Assembly (NCBI GenBank): GCA_001648575.1
Contig: LQXN01000060.1
Location: forward strand, 183,478-247,477
Source: Sutcliffiella horikoshii DSM 8719
GTDB lineage: Bacteria; Bacillota; Bacilli; Bacillales; Bacillaceae_I
Length of the DNA: 64,000 bases
Direction: 5' to 3'
The notes beneath the pieces were generated by a model. It had not been told where the DNA came from and searched no databases. It worked only from the letters and a program-made list of their open reading frames with translations. The translations under genes and the position numbers were made by a program. Each line of letters opens with the position of its first letter. Position 1 is the stretch's first letter. This document shows positions 7,203 to 18,219 of the stretch, in pieces.

Positions 7203-7829
7203 TTAGCTATTTAGATTTGCTCTTCTAACTCTATGCATAATCAGTACGAGTAATCCGATTAATAACAACGCCCCACCAATTACAATAAGATTCATAGTGT
7301 CCGTCGCTGTATTTGGTAGTTTAATTCCGTTTTCAGCTGGAATCAGGCCACCAAAAGTGCCTTCTGCATATATCTTAAATTCCACCTCACATGTTAGCCC
7401 TTGGAATTCATTTCCTAGCTCAGCGGGAAAATCCACTTGGAAGGTGAGCTTCTCCTTATCAGTCGTTTTAATCTCACGTGGATCCAACTTATCGAATTGA
7501 CCAAGCGTTCCACTAAATAGCTCTTTAGTATCTTCTGATGTAATCTTTAATTTCAGTTCATTATAAAGTTTCTTGTCCCCCGATTTAAGCTTGGAAGAAA
7601 TGATGTATTTGAAATCCTCTTTCCCTCCGTTGCTGATTTCAAGCACTCTTTCCGACCAATCCCCCGGTTTCATATTATCAACATCAAACAACACCTTCTC
7701 TGGAGTTGTGATAATATCGATTTCCTTTATATCTTCTGATGCAGCAGTGGTACCAAATGGAATAAAGATTAACATGAATAGGAGCAAATAGTATATGGAA
7801 GCTATGCTTATCCACTTTAATATTTTCAT
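7203..7829 (-). CDS. LPNTA-anchored surface protein with TasA-like ectodomain
   Basis: 208-residue secreted protein. Signal segment about 8-30, an ectodomain with family-like features ('VDNMKPGDWSERVLEISNGG', 'DFPAELGNEFQGLTCEVEF', close in pattern to 'VNNIKPGDTMLRTF' and 'QNEFQGANLTL' of the TasA in this island), then 'KLPNTATDT', a TM segment (about 180-200) and 'HRVRRAN'. So it looks like a TasA-fold protein fixed to the wall or membrane by a sortase signal. The ATG at 7829 fits the GGAGG 6 nt upstream. Last gene of the tasA-tapA-sipW operon. Confidence 0.7.
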   Translation of the reverse strand: MKILKWISIASIYYLLLFMLIFIPFGTTAASEDIKEIDIITTPEKVLFDVDNMKPGDWSERVLEISNGGKEDFKYIISSKLKSGDKKLYNELKLKITSEDTKELFSGTLGQFDKLDPREIKTTDKEKLTFQVDFPAELGNEFQGLTCEVEFKIYAEGTFGGLIPAENGIKLPNTATDTMNLIVIGGALLLIGLLVLIMHRVRRANLNS

Positions 7830-7883
7830 CATACTCCTCCATTTATTTGCTAGTAGAAAACAAACAACGTTTAATCACACAAA

Positions 7884-8471
7884 TCAACTAGCAGATTTTG
7901 GTTCTTCTATATCTTTTGATTGTTTCACTTGCTTCTCTAAGCGGCTTATTGTTGTCAATATAGTGAATATGGAATAACTGAATAACAATATTCCAGGAAG
8001 AATCATCAATACCGCGCTACCATTTTTTGATTTTGCAAACTCGATAAAGTAGCCCAGGTAGGGAACGGTAAAGTCCGCATAAACTGCTACCACGTTTTCT
8101 GAAAGGACAGGGTTTAAATCTTCCTTTATATTATTATCACCTTTCGTCCTGTACATTACATTTTCTCCACTATTTATAACCTCTGTGATTCTGTGAGTTA
8201 CCAAAACATCTTTCTCTTGGAAAAACGTAATGATATCTCCCACCTCAAAGCGTTCCATATCTCCACCAGGCTTTACACTGATTATAGAACCAGTTTTTAT
8301 TTCCGGCTCCATAGACCCGGATAATACAGTTTTTATCTGGTAGCCAAATATTTGAGGTTCACCACCAGAAGCCTTGGTTGAAATAACAATAAATAACATA
8401 AACATAAACACTATCAATAACAAGGCTGTTGTTATATTGCTAATCCATTTTTTTATTTTTGTTGGTTTCAA
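7884..8471 (-). CDS. sipW: Signal peptidase I, ER-type (SipW), copy 2
   Basis: 195-residue SipW. TM at about 12-31, catalytic Ser53 in 'LSGSMEP', His93 in 'VTHRI' instead of Lys, Asp112 in 'KGDNN', C-terminal TM near 153-173. Starts with TTG, with GGAGGTG 7-8 nt upstream. It lies between tapA and the LPNTA gene, 22 nt after tapA, the canonical tapA-sipW coupling. Only moderately similar to copy 1 outside the motifs, so the copies are not a recent duplication. Confidence 0.92.
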   Translation of the reverse strand: MKPTKIKKWISNITTALLLIVFMFMLFIVISTKASGGEPQIFGYQIKTVLSGSMEPEIKTGSIISVKPGGDMERFEVGDIITFFQEKDVLVTHRITEVINSGENVMYRTKGDNNIKEDLNPVLSENVVAVYADFTVPYLGYFIEFAKSKNGSAVLMILPGILLFSYSIFTILTTISRLEKQVKQSKDIEEPKSAS

Positions 8472-8493
8472 TCCCCTTCACCTCCACTAAAAA

Positions 8494-9336
8494 TTAATCT
8501 TCTTCATTCGAGCTTTCATTCTCATTTGGGTCTTGAGTTTCCGTTTCCTCTATTGTTTCAACATTATTAGTACTTACATCAGTGTCGATTTGATCCTTTT
8601 GGTTAGGTTCGGATTCTTCTTCTGGAGTATCACCATTACTTTCAAATTCAGAGTTTACACTGCTATCTCCTTCCGTATTTTCTTCGTTGATGTCTTCTTT
8701 GGTGTTTTCGTTAGGAAGTGTATCCTTGTTAACATTGGATTTTTTTTCCTTTTCATCAGTTATAGACTTTATTGAATTATCTTTTTTGCATTCTACTTTT
8801 ATAGTCTCGCTCCATAGTTCATGCCTAGAATCATATTTGTTTCCATGACCTGGACGTTGTAATGATTTAAATTTAAAGTTTCCAGCTATAGAAGCTTCAA
8901 ATTCTAAAATTGTTGTATTATTCTTGTAAATCGGATTGACTAATCCCTCAAATATTTTTTCACCATGTTTTGGATTACCTTTTGGTGTATGATAAATAAA
9001 ATACTCACTAGTTCCTTGCATATCATTACCTGTATTTTTTATTGTGGCGGTGATAATTGTTGGTTCACAACTAGTTATTGTTACTTCTTTTTTAGGCTCA
9101 ATAAATTTCAAAGAGCTTTTATCCCACTTCTCAATTACCTCTTCCCAAAAACCCGCCGTAAAAATACCCGATACTGTAGAATGATCATTGAAATATGCAG
9201 CAGTGTTTCCTGTAAGATACATTAATGTGAATGAAAACAGAATCCATATTCCAAACACTTTCCCTAATATGATAGCTTTCCAATTTTGCTTTCTATATTT
9301 ATTTATTCTAGAATGTCTTATTTTACTCACCTCCAA
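8494..9336 (-). CDS. tapA: TapA-like amyloid fibre assembly/anchoring protein
   Basis: Matches the TapA (YqxM) layout: short cytoplasmic N-terminus, signal/TM (about 22-45) ending 'GNTAAYFND', a globular domain with 'KWDKSSLKF', 'CEPTIITATIKNTGNDMQG', 'RPGHGNKYDSRHELWSE' and 'KVECKK' (equivalent to 'WDQSDLHIS', 'CSPFALFAVLENTG', 'FEWSEPMRLAKC' of B. subtilis TapA), then a disordered acidic tail from about 185. TapA accelerates and anchors TasA fibres. The start is uncertain: GGAGGTGAG at 9323-9331 has no ATG/GTG/TTG at normal spacing, so 9336 (TTG) and the GTG at 9330 are both imperfect. Confidence 0.8.
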   Translation of the reverse strand: MEVSKIRHSRINKYRKQNWKAIILGKVFGIWILFSFTLMYLTGNTAAYFNDHSTVSGIFTAGFWEEVIEKWDKSSLKFIEPKKEVTITSCEPTIITATIKNTGNDMQGTSEYFIYHTPKGNPKHGEKIFEGLVNPIYKNNTTILEFEASIAGNFKFKSLQRPGHGNKYDSRHELWSETIKVECKKDNSIKSITDEKEKKSNVNKDTLPNENTKEDINEENTEGDSSVNSEFESNGDTPEEESEPNQKDQIDTDVSTNNVETIEETETQDPNENESSNEED

Positions 9337-9458
9337 AATTTTTGAAGTAGCTTTAAAATCTTTATTCTATAATTTTTAGTAATTACACAATAAAAATTTC
9401 AAATATTTTAAATTCAATAGAAAGGTGAGTTTCCCCACCTTTCTTTACAAAGAAAGTT

Positions 9459-10034
9459 TTAACGAGCTTGACCTGCGCCTTGTTTACCTTCAAATGTCCA
9501 ATTCAGTGTTAGATTAGCACCTTGGAATTCGTTTTGATCTTGATTGTTGTCAACAAATTCAAATTGTACAACAAATGTATCGTGTGTTCCAGCAGCCAAC
9601 CTTCCTCCTCTTTCACCTAGCCATCTAGAGAAAATGTTACCTTCAATTACATCTGGGGAAGCATTTACTAAATCTGCTAATGTAGTTGAATAAATTGGTT
9701 CATCAACTTTATCTACATTCCATAAAAAGTTTACTCTAATGTGTTCTCCAAAACCTTCGACAGACTCGTTATAAGAAGTCGCTAATAGAATTTCAGCAAT
9801 ATCTAAGCTGCCGGCATTTTCCAGTTTGAAAGTGCGTAGCATTGTATCCCCTGGTTTGATATTATTCACATTCACAATTGTGGTAGGATTAGCATTTAAA
9901 TCCAATGTACCTGCAGCAAAGGTGCTTGTAGTTTCTGCAAAATCGTTAAAGTATGCATATGTACCCCCACCAATTAATGAAAGTCCTAATGCAGCTGAAG
10001 CGACACTTAATCCAAGTTTCTTTTTCAAACTCAT
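9459..10034 (-). CDS. tasA: TasA/CalY (camelysin) matrix fibre protein
   Basis: 191-residue secreted protein of the camelysin/TasA family, forming the protein fibres of the biofilm matrix. Signal 'LGLSVASAALGLSLIGGGTYAYFND' with the AYFND motif at about 27-31, then the hallmark 'AGTLDLNANPTTIVNVNN', 'KPGDTMLRTFKLENAGSLDIAE', and 'QNEFQGANLTLNWTF' at the end. GGGAGGA site upstream of the ATG. First gene of the operon tasA-tapA-sipW-LPNTA, divergent from the second sinR. In B. subtilis the order is tapA-sipW-tasA; in the B. cereus group sipW-tasA and calY lie near sinIR. Confidence 0.92.
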   Translation of the reverse strand: MSLKKKLGLSVASAALGLSLIGGGTYAYFNDFAETTSTFAAGTLDLNANPTTIVNVNNIKPGDTMLRTFKLENAGSLDIAEILLATSYNESVEGFGEHIRVNFLWNVDKVDEPIYSTTLADLVNASPDVIEGNIFSRWLGERGGRLAAGTHDTFVVQFEFVDNNQDQNEFQGANLTLNWTFEGKQGAGQAR

Positions 10035-10070
10035 TTTAATTCCTCCCGTTCCCCATGTTATATTTGATTC

Positions 10071-10163
10071 GTTCTTAGTAACGAACCTTACAATACGTAG
10101 TATAAAACACCTAATTCATATCTGAAAAACCGCAAATTAGTTCAAATTTTCTTAATAAAGAAC
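10071..10163. promoter_or_regulatory. tasA promoter region with SinR-type sites
   Basis: On the minus strand a -10 TATACT lies at 10099-10104 with TTCAGA as a -35 about 16-17 nt away. GTTCTTA at 10071-10077 (within inverted repeat GTTC...GAAC to 10086) lies just downstream of the start and AAAGAAC at 10157-10163 lies upstream. These flank the promoter like SinR sites. Confidence 0.55.
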
Positions 10164-10237
10164 GTTTTTGTGGTGTTTTCTTCCATTTACTTAATAATTC
10201 TCAATATTTCGTTTTTTATTAAGAAATAATCGTACTA

Positions 10238-10243
10238 TATAAT
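10238..10243 (+). promoter_or_regulatory. -10 of the second sinR
   Basis: TATAAT 33 nt before the ATG of the second sinR. A clear -35 is not visible. The divergent tasA promoter is 130 bp away, so both may share SinR-type sites. Confidence 0.45.
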
Positions 10244-10276
10244 GAACATATGTCATAAAATGTTAAGGGGACGAGT

Positions 10277-10645
10277 ATGCTTGGTGAGCGCTTAAAGAGG
10301 TTGAGGAAGAGTAAGGGCTATTCATTGAGTGAACTCTCGGAACTGGCTGGTGTGTCGAAGTCTTATTTGAGTTATTTGGAGAGAAATATCCAAACGAATC
10401 CCTCTCTCCAGTTTTTGAATAAGATTGCCGTGACGCTTGAAACAGACTTGGAATTTTTGTTGAACGGAGAGTCGGAGGACGATAATCCTGATATTCTGGT
10501 GCTGGATGAGGAATGGAGACGGTTGGTGCAGCGGGCAATTGCGGAGGGCATGAGCAAGGAGGACTTTATTCACTTCAAGGAGTATATGGAATTCCAGAAG
10601 TGGCAGGGTGCAAAAAAGGCAATAAACAAAAAGGGGGAGGAATAG
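10277..10645 (+). CDS. SinR/SlrR-like repressor paralogue
   Basis: 122-residue paralogue of SinR: HTH at about 1-66 ('SELSELAGVSKSYLSYLERNIQTNP'-type region) and a C-terminal SinI-contact helix pair 'LDEEWRRLVQRAIAEGMSKEDFIHFKEYMEFQKW' (about 78-111). It may bind the same operators as SinR or form heteromers like SlrR. The ATG has AAGGGGACGAG upstream. It is divergent from tasA, and its own sinI-like gene follows 2 nt after the stop. The long matches in both domains make the family certain, the exact role not. Confidence 0.85.
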   Translation: MLGERLKRLRKSKGYSLSELSELAGVSKSYLSYLERNIQTNPSLQFLNKIAVTLETDLEFLLNGESEDDNPDILVLDEEWRRLVQRAIAEGMSKEDFIHFKEYMEFQKWQGAKKAINKKGEE

Positions 10646-10647
10646 GC

Positions 10648-10782
10648 TTGAACAAGGAGATTGATTTGGAATGGGTGGAGCTGATCACATTGGCAAGAGC
10701 GTATGGAATTTCTATCGAAGAGGTGAAAGCCTTCCTCCATGAGACAAATGAACAGAACAAGAAAGTCTTGGTCGTCAAATGA
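10648..10782 (+). CDS. Second SinI-like antirepressor (44 aa)
   Basis: 44-residue protein starting with TTG (10648-10650), with GGGGGAGG inside the end of the preceding sinR paralogue. 'KEIDLEWVELITLARAYGISIEEVKAFLHE' is the SinI core. It lies after its repressor gene, the reverse of the usual sinI-sinR order, and with a 2-nt gap is likely translationally coupled to it. The last codons (VLVVK) are inside the terminator stem. Confidence 0.8.
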   Translation: MNKEIDLEWVELITLARAYGISIEEVKAFLHETNEQNKKVLVVK

Positions 10783-10795
10783 CCAAGACTTTTTT
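10765..10795 (+). terminator. Terminator of the second sinR-sinI pair, first copy
   Basis: GTCTTGGTC/GACCAAGAC stem with loop GTCAAAT and a TTTTTT run. It overlaps the 3' end of sinI2. A second copy lies at 11071-11100 beyond a mobile element. Confidence 0.85.
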
Positions 10796-10861
10796 ATTTT
10801 AAGAAAAAAACCACTCCCCTTTACACGAGAAGTGATATTTAGTACTTAATAAATTTCACTT

Positions 10862-11070
10862 CAGTGTGTAGAAAAAGTTATTTTCGAGTTATAAATTCCC
10901 TGTTGATCGTAGTGGAAGGAGCGAAGACTCCTGCGGGAGGAAGGGACAGGTAAGACCCCGCAACGGAGTGAGGAGGCTTACGGACCGCCAGCCGGAAAGC
11001 GAAGCTCCTGCAACGAAGATCAACAAGAAAATGCCCTTTTAAAGATGATTAGGATTTGTCAACAGTCTGA
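10862..11070 (+). mobile_element. MITE-like element, subfamily A, flanked by about 95-nt imperfect duplication
   Basis: 209 bp with ends CAGTGTGTAGAAAAAG and TTTGTCAACAGTCTGA (imperfect terminal inverted repeats) around a core at 10902-11024. The preceding 97 nt (10765-10861), which include the sinI2 terminator, are repeated imperfectly at 11071-11167. No coding capacity. Confidence 0.82.
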
Positions 11071-11103
11071 GTCTTGGTCGTCAAGTGACCAAGACTTTTT
11101 AAT
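11071..11103 (+). terminator. Second copy of the sinR2-sinI2 terminator
   Basis: GTCTTGGTC/GACCAAGAC with TTTTT, differing from the first copy at one loop base in the hairpin. The next ~65 nt are also similar to 10796-10861 but more diverged. Confidence 0.75.
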
Positions 11104-11209
11104 TTGAAGATAAAACCATTTCCCTTTACACGAATAGTGATACTAGCACTTTATAAAAACCACTACTTTTCTTAATAAAGAACGGAAATGCAAATAGTTT
11201 CCCTTTTCT

Positions 11210-12565
11210 TTAGCTTGCTTGTTCCAATGTGTAGTCCCTACCTGTTCTTGAGACTTTATTCCAGCCTTCTTTTCGAATAAAGTATGCGATTGTACCTATG
11301 CACACTACGGCAATGTTGAAGAACCTTAATATCAATAAATCACCTATTAACGTATGGAGAAGTCTTTTGTATTCCTTTGATGATAGCCGAAACGCATATT
11401 TTCTCGCTATTCTTAAAGAAATCAAATTGTAGATGAAGCTGCAAAAACTAGAAAATATAAGGTAGATGAATATTTTATTTAAACTGAGAGGGTTGATGAA
11501 AAATAACAATATGAAAAAACTAACTACAATAACATAAGTGCAAATGATTCCTGTAAAGAAAGAATCTACTAAGAAAAAGAAAGAGAGCCGCTTGGACAGT
11601 ACTGTTTTACAAAGATCACGGAAATACAAAACGAGACAATCTGTATAGGCCTTTTGCCACCTTATTCGTTGTTTATAAAGGTCTTTCCAGCTTTCTGGCA
11701 CTTCTGTATAACAACATGCTTCAGGGATAAACACTATCCTACTTCCAGGTACTTTACCAAGATATTTTTGAATTTTCATTGTGATATCAATATCTTCTCC
11801 TACTGTTCTTCTGTATCCATTCACTTCTAGGAGCACATCTCTTCTGAAAATCCCGAATGCTCCTGAGATAATTGAAAGGGCATTCGATTTTGCCAGTGAT
11901 GCTTTGTACACATAAAAACCTCTGAGGTACTCAATTAATTGTAACCGTACGATAAACTTGCTTTTTAAACTGGGAACCAGCTTGTCGTCCACCATTTTTC
12001 TTCCTTGCAACACATGGACCATTCCTCCGGCAGCAATGATACTTTTGTCTTCGAAGGTATTATTGATGATGGATAAGGATTGATTATCGAGTATGCTGTC
12101 TGCGTCAAGTGTTACGATAATATTATTTGAGGATACAATAATTCCGGCGTTTAAGGCATCTGCTTTTCCCCCATTAACTTTATCCAGGACTATCATATTG
12201 GGATATTTCTTGGACTGATATACCTTTTTAATAGGCATAAATTCCAATTTGGTTAAGGAATACTTTTTTGAAATCGGCTTAAGTTCCAACAAATCATCTA
12301 ATACCTTCAATGTCTCATCAGTGGATCCATCATTAATAAAAATAAATTCTGCCCGATCGTATTTTAAAGCGTTAAGTGATTCTATCGTTGTTTTTAAAAT
12401 AGAAGCTTCATTATAGCAGGGTATTAAGACAGATATCCCTTTTTCTTTATCACAAGTCTCATTTAAGTAAGAAGGTGAATTTCTCATTATCAAACTCGAA
12501 TTAATCATGTGGTAAACAGGAAATAGAACACTGCAAATAAGAAGGATTAAAATAAAGGTTTCCAT
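11210..12565 (-). CDS. Family 2 glycosyltransferase, processive polysaccharide synthase type
   Basis: 451-residue membrane GT2. N-terminal TM (about 3-20), catalytic domain with 'SVLIPCYNE' (45-53), 'NDGSTDE' (78-84), DAD at 154-156, GED at 256-258 and QRIRW at 299-303 (the D,D,D,Q/RxxRW set of processive synthases), then several C-terminal TMs (about 315-435). Such enzymes polymerise and export beta-linked polysaccharides such as poly-GlcNAc, hyaluronan or cellulose-like glycans; the product cannot be told here. The ATG at 12565 has a GAGGAG site. It lies 15 nt after the GH16 gene, so it is probably a matrix polysaccharide operon. Confidence 0.85.
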   Translation of the reverse strand: METFILILLICSVLFPVYHMINSSLIMRNSPSYLNETCDKEKGISVLIPCYNEASILKTTIESLNALKYDRAEFIFINDGSTDETLKVLDDLLELKPISKKYSLTKLEFMPIKKVYQSKKYPNMIVLDKVNGGKADALNAGIIVSSNNIIVTLDADSILDNQSLSIINNTFEDKSIIAAGGMVHVLQGRKMVDDKLVPSLKSKFIVRLQLIEYLRGFYVYKASLAKSNALSIISGAFGIFRRDVLLEVNGYRRTVGEDIDITMKIQKYLGKVPGSRIVFIPEACCYTEVPESWKDLYKQRIRWQKAYTDCLVLYFRDLCKTVLSKRLSFFFLVDSFFTGIICTYVIVVSFFILLFFINPLSLNKIFIYLIFSSFCSFIYNLISLRIARKYAFRLSSKEYKRLLHTLIGDLLILRFFNIAVVCIGTIAYFIRKEGWNKVSRTGRDYTLEQAS

Positions 12566-12580
12566 CAATAGATTCTCCTC

Positions 12581-13381
12581 TCAATTTGTTATTTCAACAT
12601 AATCTATAATAAAGTCAGCCGGAAAAATAGAATCATCAGATGGGCTGCCTGGCCAATTCCCTCCAACCGCCAAATTAATCATCAATTTCATTGGTTCAAC
12701 GGGAATATTGTCCTTAATAACGAACACCACTCCCCCATCAATCAACCACTCTATCTTTTCTTCTGTCCAGTTCAATTCATAGACATGGTATTCAGTGGGA
12801 TTATCAATGACAAAACTGTCATGAACAGACTGGAGATTTCCAAGCTCATCTTCTCTATGGCTAACAAAATAGATGATCTCTGGTTCACTTCCGATAACCT
12901 CCATAATATCAATTTCAGGCAGGTATTTACTGTTATCAATCGGTGTCAGCCATATAGCAGGAAACAAGCCCTTTCCTTTGGGAAACTTAGCTTTCACTTT
13001 TATATTTCCAAATAAAATAGGAAATACTTCTTTTGTATGAATGGATCCGGAAGTATAATCTTTTGACCCTTTCTTTTCATTTCTAGCTATTATTTTTAAT
13101 AATCCATCCTCCATTAGGACGTTCTCTTCATGATAATATTGAAGTTCGTTGTTATAATTTTGTTCTCTGACCAATACATCCCATATACCATCATTTAGAC
13201 TATCCGCATCAAAATCGTCTCTAAAATCAAGTCCCTTTAGGTTCCATAATCTCTCAGAAGCATTTACTTGCTTACTGGAGTGCAATACGGTTTCCATTAA
13301 AGCTTGATCATTTTCGGTTAATACATTTCTAGCAAGGAAAACAATCACAATTAAAATTCCAATAATAAGAATTTTTTTCAT
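12581..13381 (-). CDS. Secreted GH16 endo-beta-glucanase/transglycosylase
   Basis: 266-residue protein with an N-terminal signal anchor (about 3-20) and a GH16 domain. The catalytic motif 'EIDIMEVIG' gives nucleophile Glu156, Asp158 and acid/base Glu161, and 'AIWLTP' and 'NLAVGGNWPG' are other GH16 hallmarks. The family cleaves beta-1,3 or beta-1,3-1,4 glucans; substrate is not clear. It is upstream of a GT2 synthase in one operon, so it may trim the polysaccharide during export. SinR-type sites overlap the promoter. Confidence 0.88.
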   Translation of the reverse strand: MKKILIIGILIVIVFLARNVLTENDQALMETVLHSSKQVNASERLWNLKGLDFRDDFDADSLNDGIWDVLVREQNYNNELQYYHEENVLMEDGLLKIIARNEKKGSKDYTSGSIHTKEVFPILFGNIKVKAKFPKGKGLFPAIWLTPIDNSKYLPEIDIMEVIGSEPEIIYFVSHREDELGNLQSVHDSFVIDNPTEYHVYELNWTEEKIEWLIDGGVVFVIKDNIPVEPMKLMINLAVGGNWPGSPSDDSIFPADFIIDYVEITN

Positions 13382-13416
13382 ATAGCATATACCTCATTTA
13401 ACTATTGTTTTTTACT

Positions 13417-13479
13417 AGTATACAATCATTTGTTCTTAATAGAAAACATAAAGCTTTATTTTATTTTTCGATAAAGAAC
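13417..13479 (-). promoter_or_regulatory. GH16-GT2 promoter with SinR-type sites
   Basis: On the minus strand -10 TATACT (13417-13422) and a weak -35 TTTCTA (13440-13445) with a 17-nt spacer. GTTCTTA (13432-13438) lies inside the spacer and AAAGAAC (13473-13479) upstream. A repressor there would block polymerase directly. Confidence 0.55.
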
Positions 13480-13490
13480 AAAAGAAATAA

Positions 13491-13524
13491 AAAAAGAGCC
13501 GGGAGAATCCCAACTCTTTTTTTT
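13491..13524 (-). terminator. secG terminator
   Basis: On the minus strand AAGAGTTGGGA-TTC-TCCCGGCTCTT followed by TTT. It lies 17 nt past the secG stop. Confidence 0.75.
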
Positions 13525-13540
13525 GTGTGAATTTATATGA

Positions 13541-13771
13541 TTATGCGAAGTATGCAATAGACAGTGTCAAGATAAAGAATAGTACAGAAAGAACAACTGT
13601 CGCACGGTGTAGAACAAGGTCTAGGCCGCGTGCTTTTTGCTTTCCGAAAAGTGTTTCTGCTCCACCGGAGATTGCTCCTGAAAGACCTGCACTTTTACCT
13701 GATTGAAGTAGTACTACTGTGATCAAAGAGATTGCTACGATAATAAGTAAAATAGTAAGAAATAACGTCAT
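13541..13771 (-). CDS. secG: Protein translocase subunit SecG
   Basis: 76-residue subunit of the SecYEG channel. Two TM helices (about 3-23 and 55-75) with the conserved '[24 protein letters not shown]' loop. The ATG at 13771 has GGAGGTG about 9 nt upstream; the longer reading from 13798 adds residues not found in the family. In B. subtilis est follows directly, whereas here a terminator and the matrix island follow. Confidence 0.95.
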   Translation of the reverse strand: MTLFLTILLIIVAISLITVVLLQSGKSAGLSGAISGGAETLFGKQKARGLDLVLHRATVVLSVLFFILTLSIAYFA

Positions 13772-13878
13772 GTAAACTACACCTCCTGCGGAACGCACAT
13801 ATCTGATTATATTAAATGTACCACATTATGACAAGGCGGACAAGAGGAAATGAGAGGTAGGGTATCCCTTTTGCCACC

Positions 13879-14003
13879 GCTGTTGATTTACGCACTAGGC
13901 TTCGCTTTCAAGGGGCGGTGCTTGAGCCTCCTCACAACGCTCGGGGGTCTCAAGCTACCGCTATCTCCCTTCGGAGTCTTCGCCTTGTGCTCCAATCAAC
14001 AGC
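13879..14003 (-). repeat. Dispersed core repeat, subfamily B
   Basis: Starts GCTGTTGATT and ends AATCAACAGC. Read on the minus strand the arm GCGGTAGCTTGAG pairs with CTCAAGCACCGC. With the next repeat (14071-14183) it forms a B-minus/A-plus pair in the gap between secG and eno. Confidence 0.85.
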
Positions 14004-14070
14004 TGGGGTCTATATTATCCTTTCTTTTGATGAACAGAAGTTCGTACACCCCTAACTGATTGTTATCCCA

Positions 14071-14183
14071 GTTGATTGCAGTGGAAGGAGCGCGGGAGAA
14101 AGGGACAGGGGAGACCCCGCAACGCAGCGAGGAGGCTCCCGGACCGCCCGCAGGAAAGCGAAGCTCCTGGAACGGAAATCAAC
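14071..14183 (+). repeat. Dispersed core repeat, subfamily A, internally shortened
   Basis: Starts GTTGATTGCAGTGGAAGG and ends GGAAATCAAC. It lacks the CAGACTCCTG segment present in other A copies. The arm GGGGAGACCCC pairs with GGCTCCC. No terminal inverted repeats or flanking duplication seen. Confidence 0.8.
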
Positions 14184-14212
14184 AGTCTTACGAATTCCCA
14201 ATTATATTTTTG

Positions 14213-14248
14213 TAAAAAAAAAGAACCCCACCGAAGTCGGGTTCCGAG
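14213..14248 (-). terminator. Glycolytic operon terminator after eno
   Basis: On the minus strand GGAACCCGACTTCGGTGGGGTTC with a run of eight T. It follows the eno stop by 10 nt. Confidence 0.85.
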
Positions 14249-14256
14249 TGAAGAAA

Positions 14257-15576
<1,320 letters not shown>

Positions 15577-15598
15577 TTATTTTTTATATTGCTTGTAC

Positions 15599-15703
15599 GG
15601 TTGATTTTCGCTTCAGACGCTTGCTTTCCGCGGTCGGTAGAAGAACCTCTACACGGGAGCTCAAGCCTCACACTGGATTCTCACACCTTACACTTCCATC
15701 AAA
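15599..15703 (-). repeat. Degenerate dispersed repeat between gpmI and eno
   Basis: GGTTGATTTTCGCTTCAGACGC...CTTTCCGCGGTCGG keeps only the left arm and scattered parts of the subfamily B core, and ends CCATCAAAC. It looks like an old, decayed copy in an operon gap. Confidence 0.5.
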
Positions 15704-15705
15704 CG

Positions 15706-18049
<2,344 letters not shown>

Positions 18050-18056
18050 CTACACC

Positions 18057-18185
18057 GCTGTTGATTTCCGCAAATGGCTTCGCTTTCCGCGGGGCGACCT
18101 TGAGCCTCCTCGGCTTCGCCTGCGGGGTCTCAAGATTGTCGCTACTCTCCCGCTGGAGTCTTCGCCATTTGCTCCAATCACCAGC
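18057..18185 (-). repeat. Dispersed core repeat, subfamily B, between pgk and tpiA
   Basis: Starts GCTGTTGATTTCCGC and ends CAATCACCAGC. On the minus strand GCGAC...CTTGAG pairs with CTCAAG-GTCGC. The flank reads TTCTGTTCTACACC, a decayed form of the TTTAACAGAGCC end of the copy at 32058. Confidence 0.85.
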
Positions 18186-18219
18186 TAGGAACTCTTTCTA
18201 CTATAGAGTAATACTTAAA

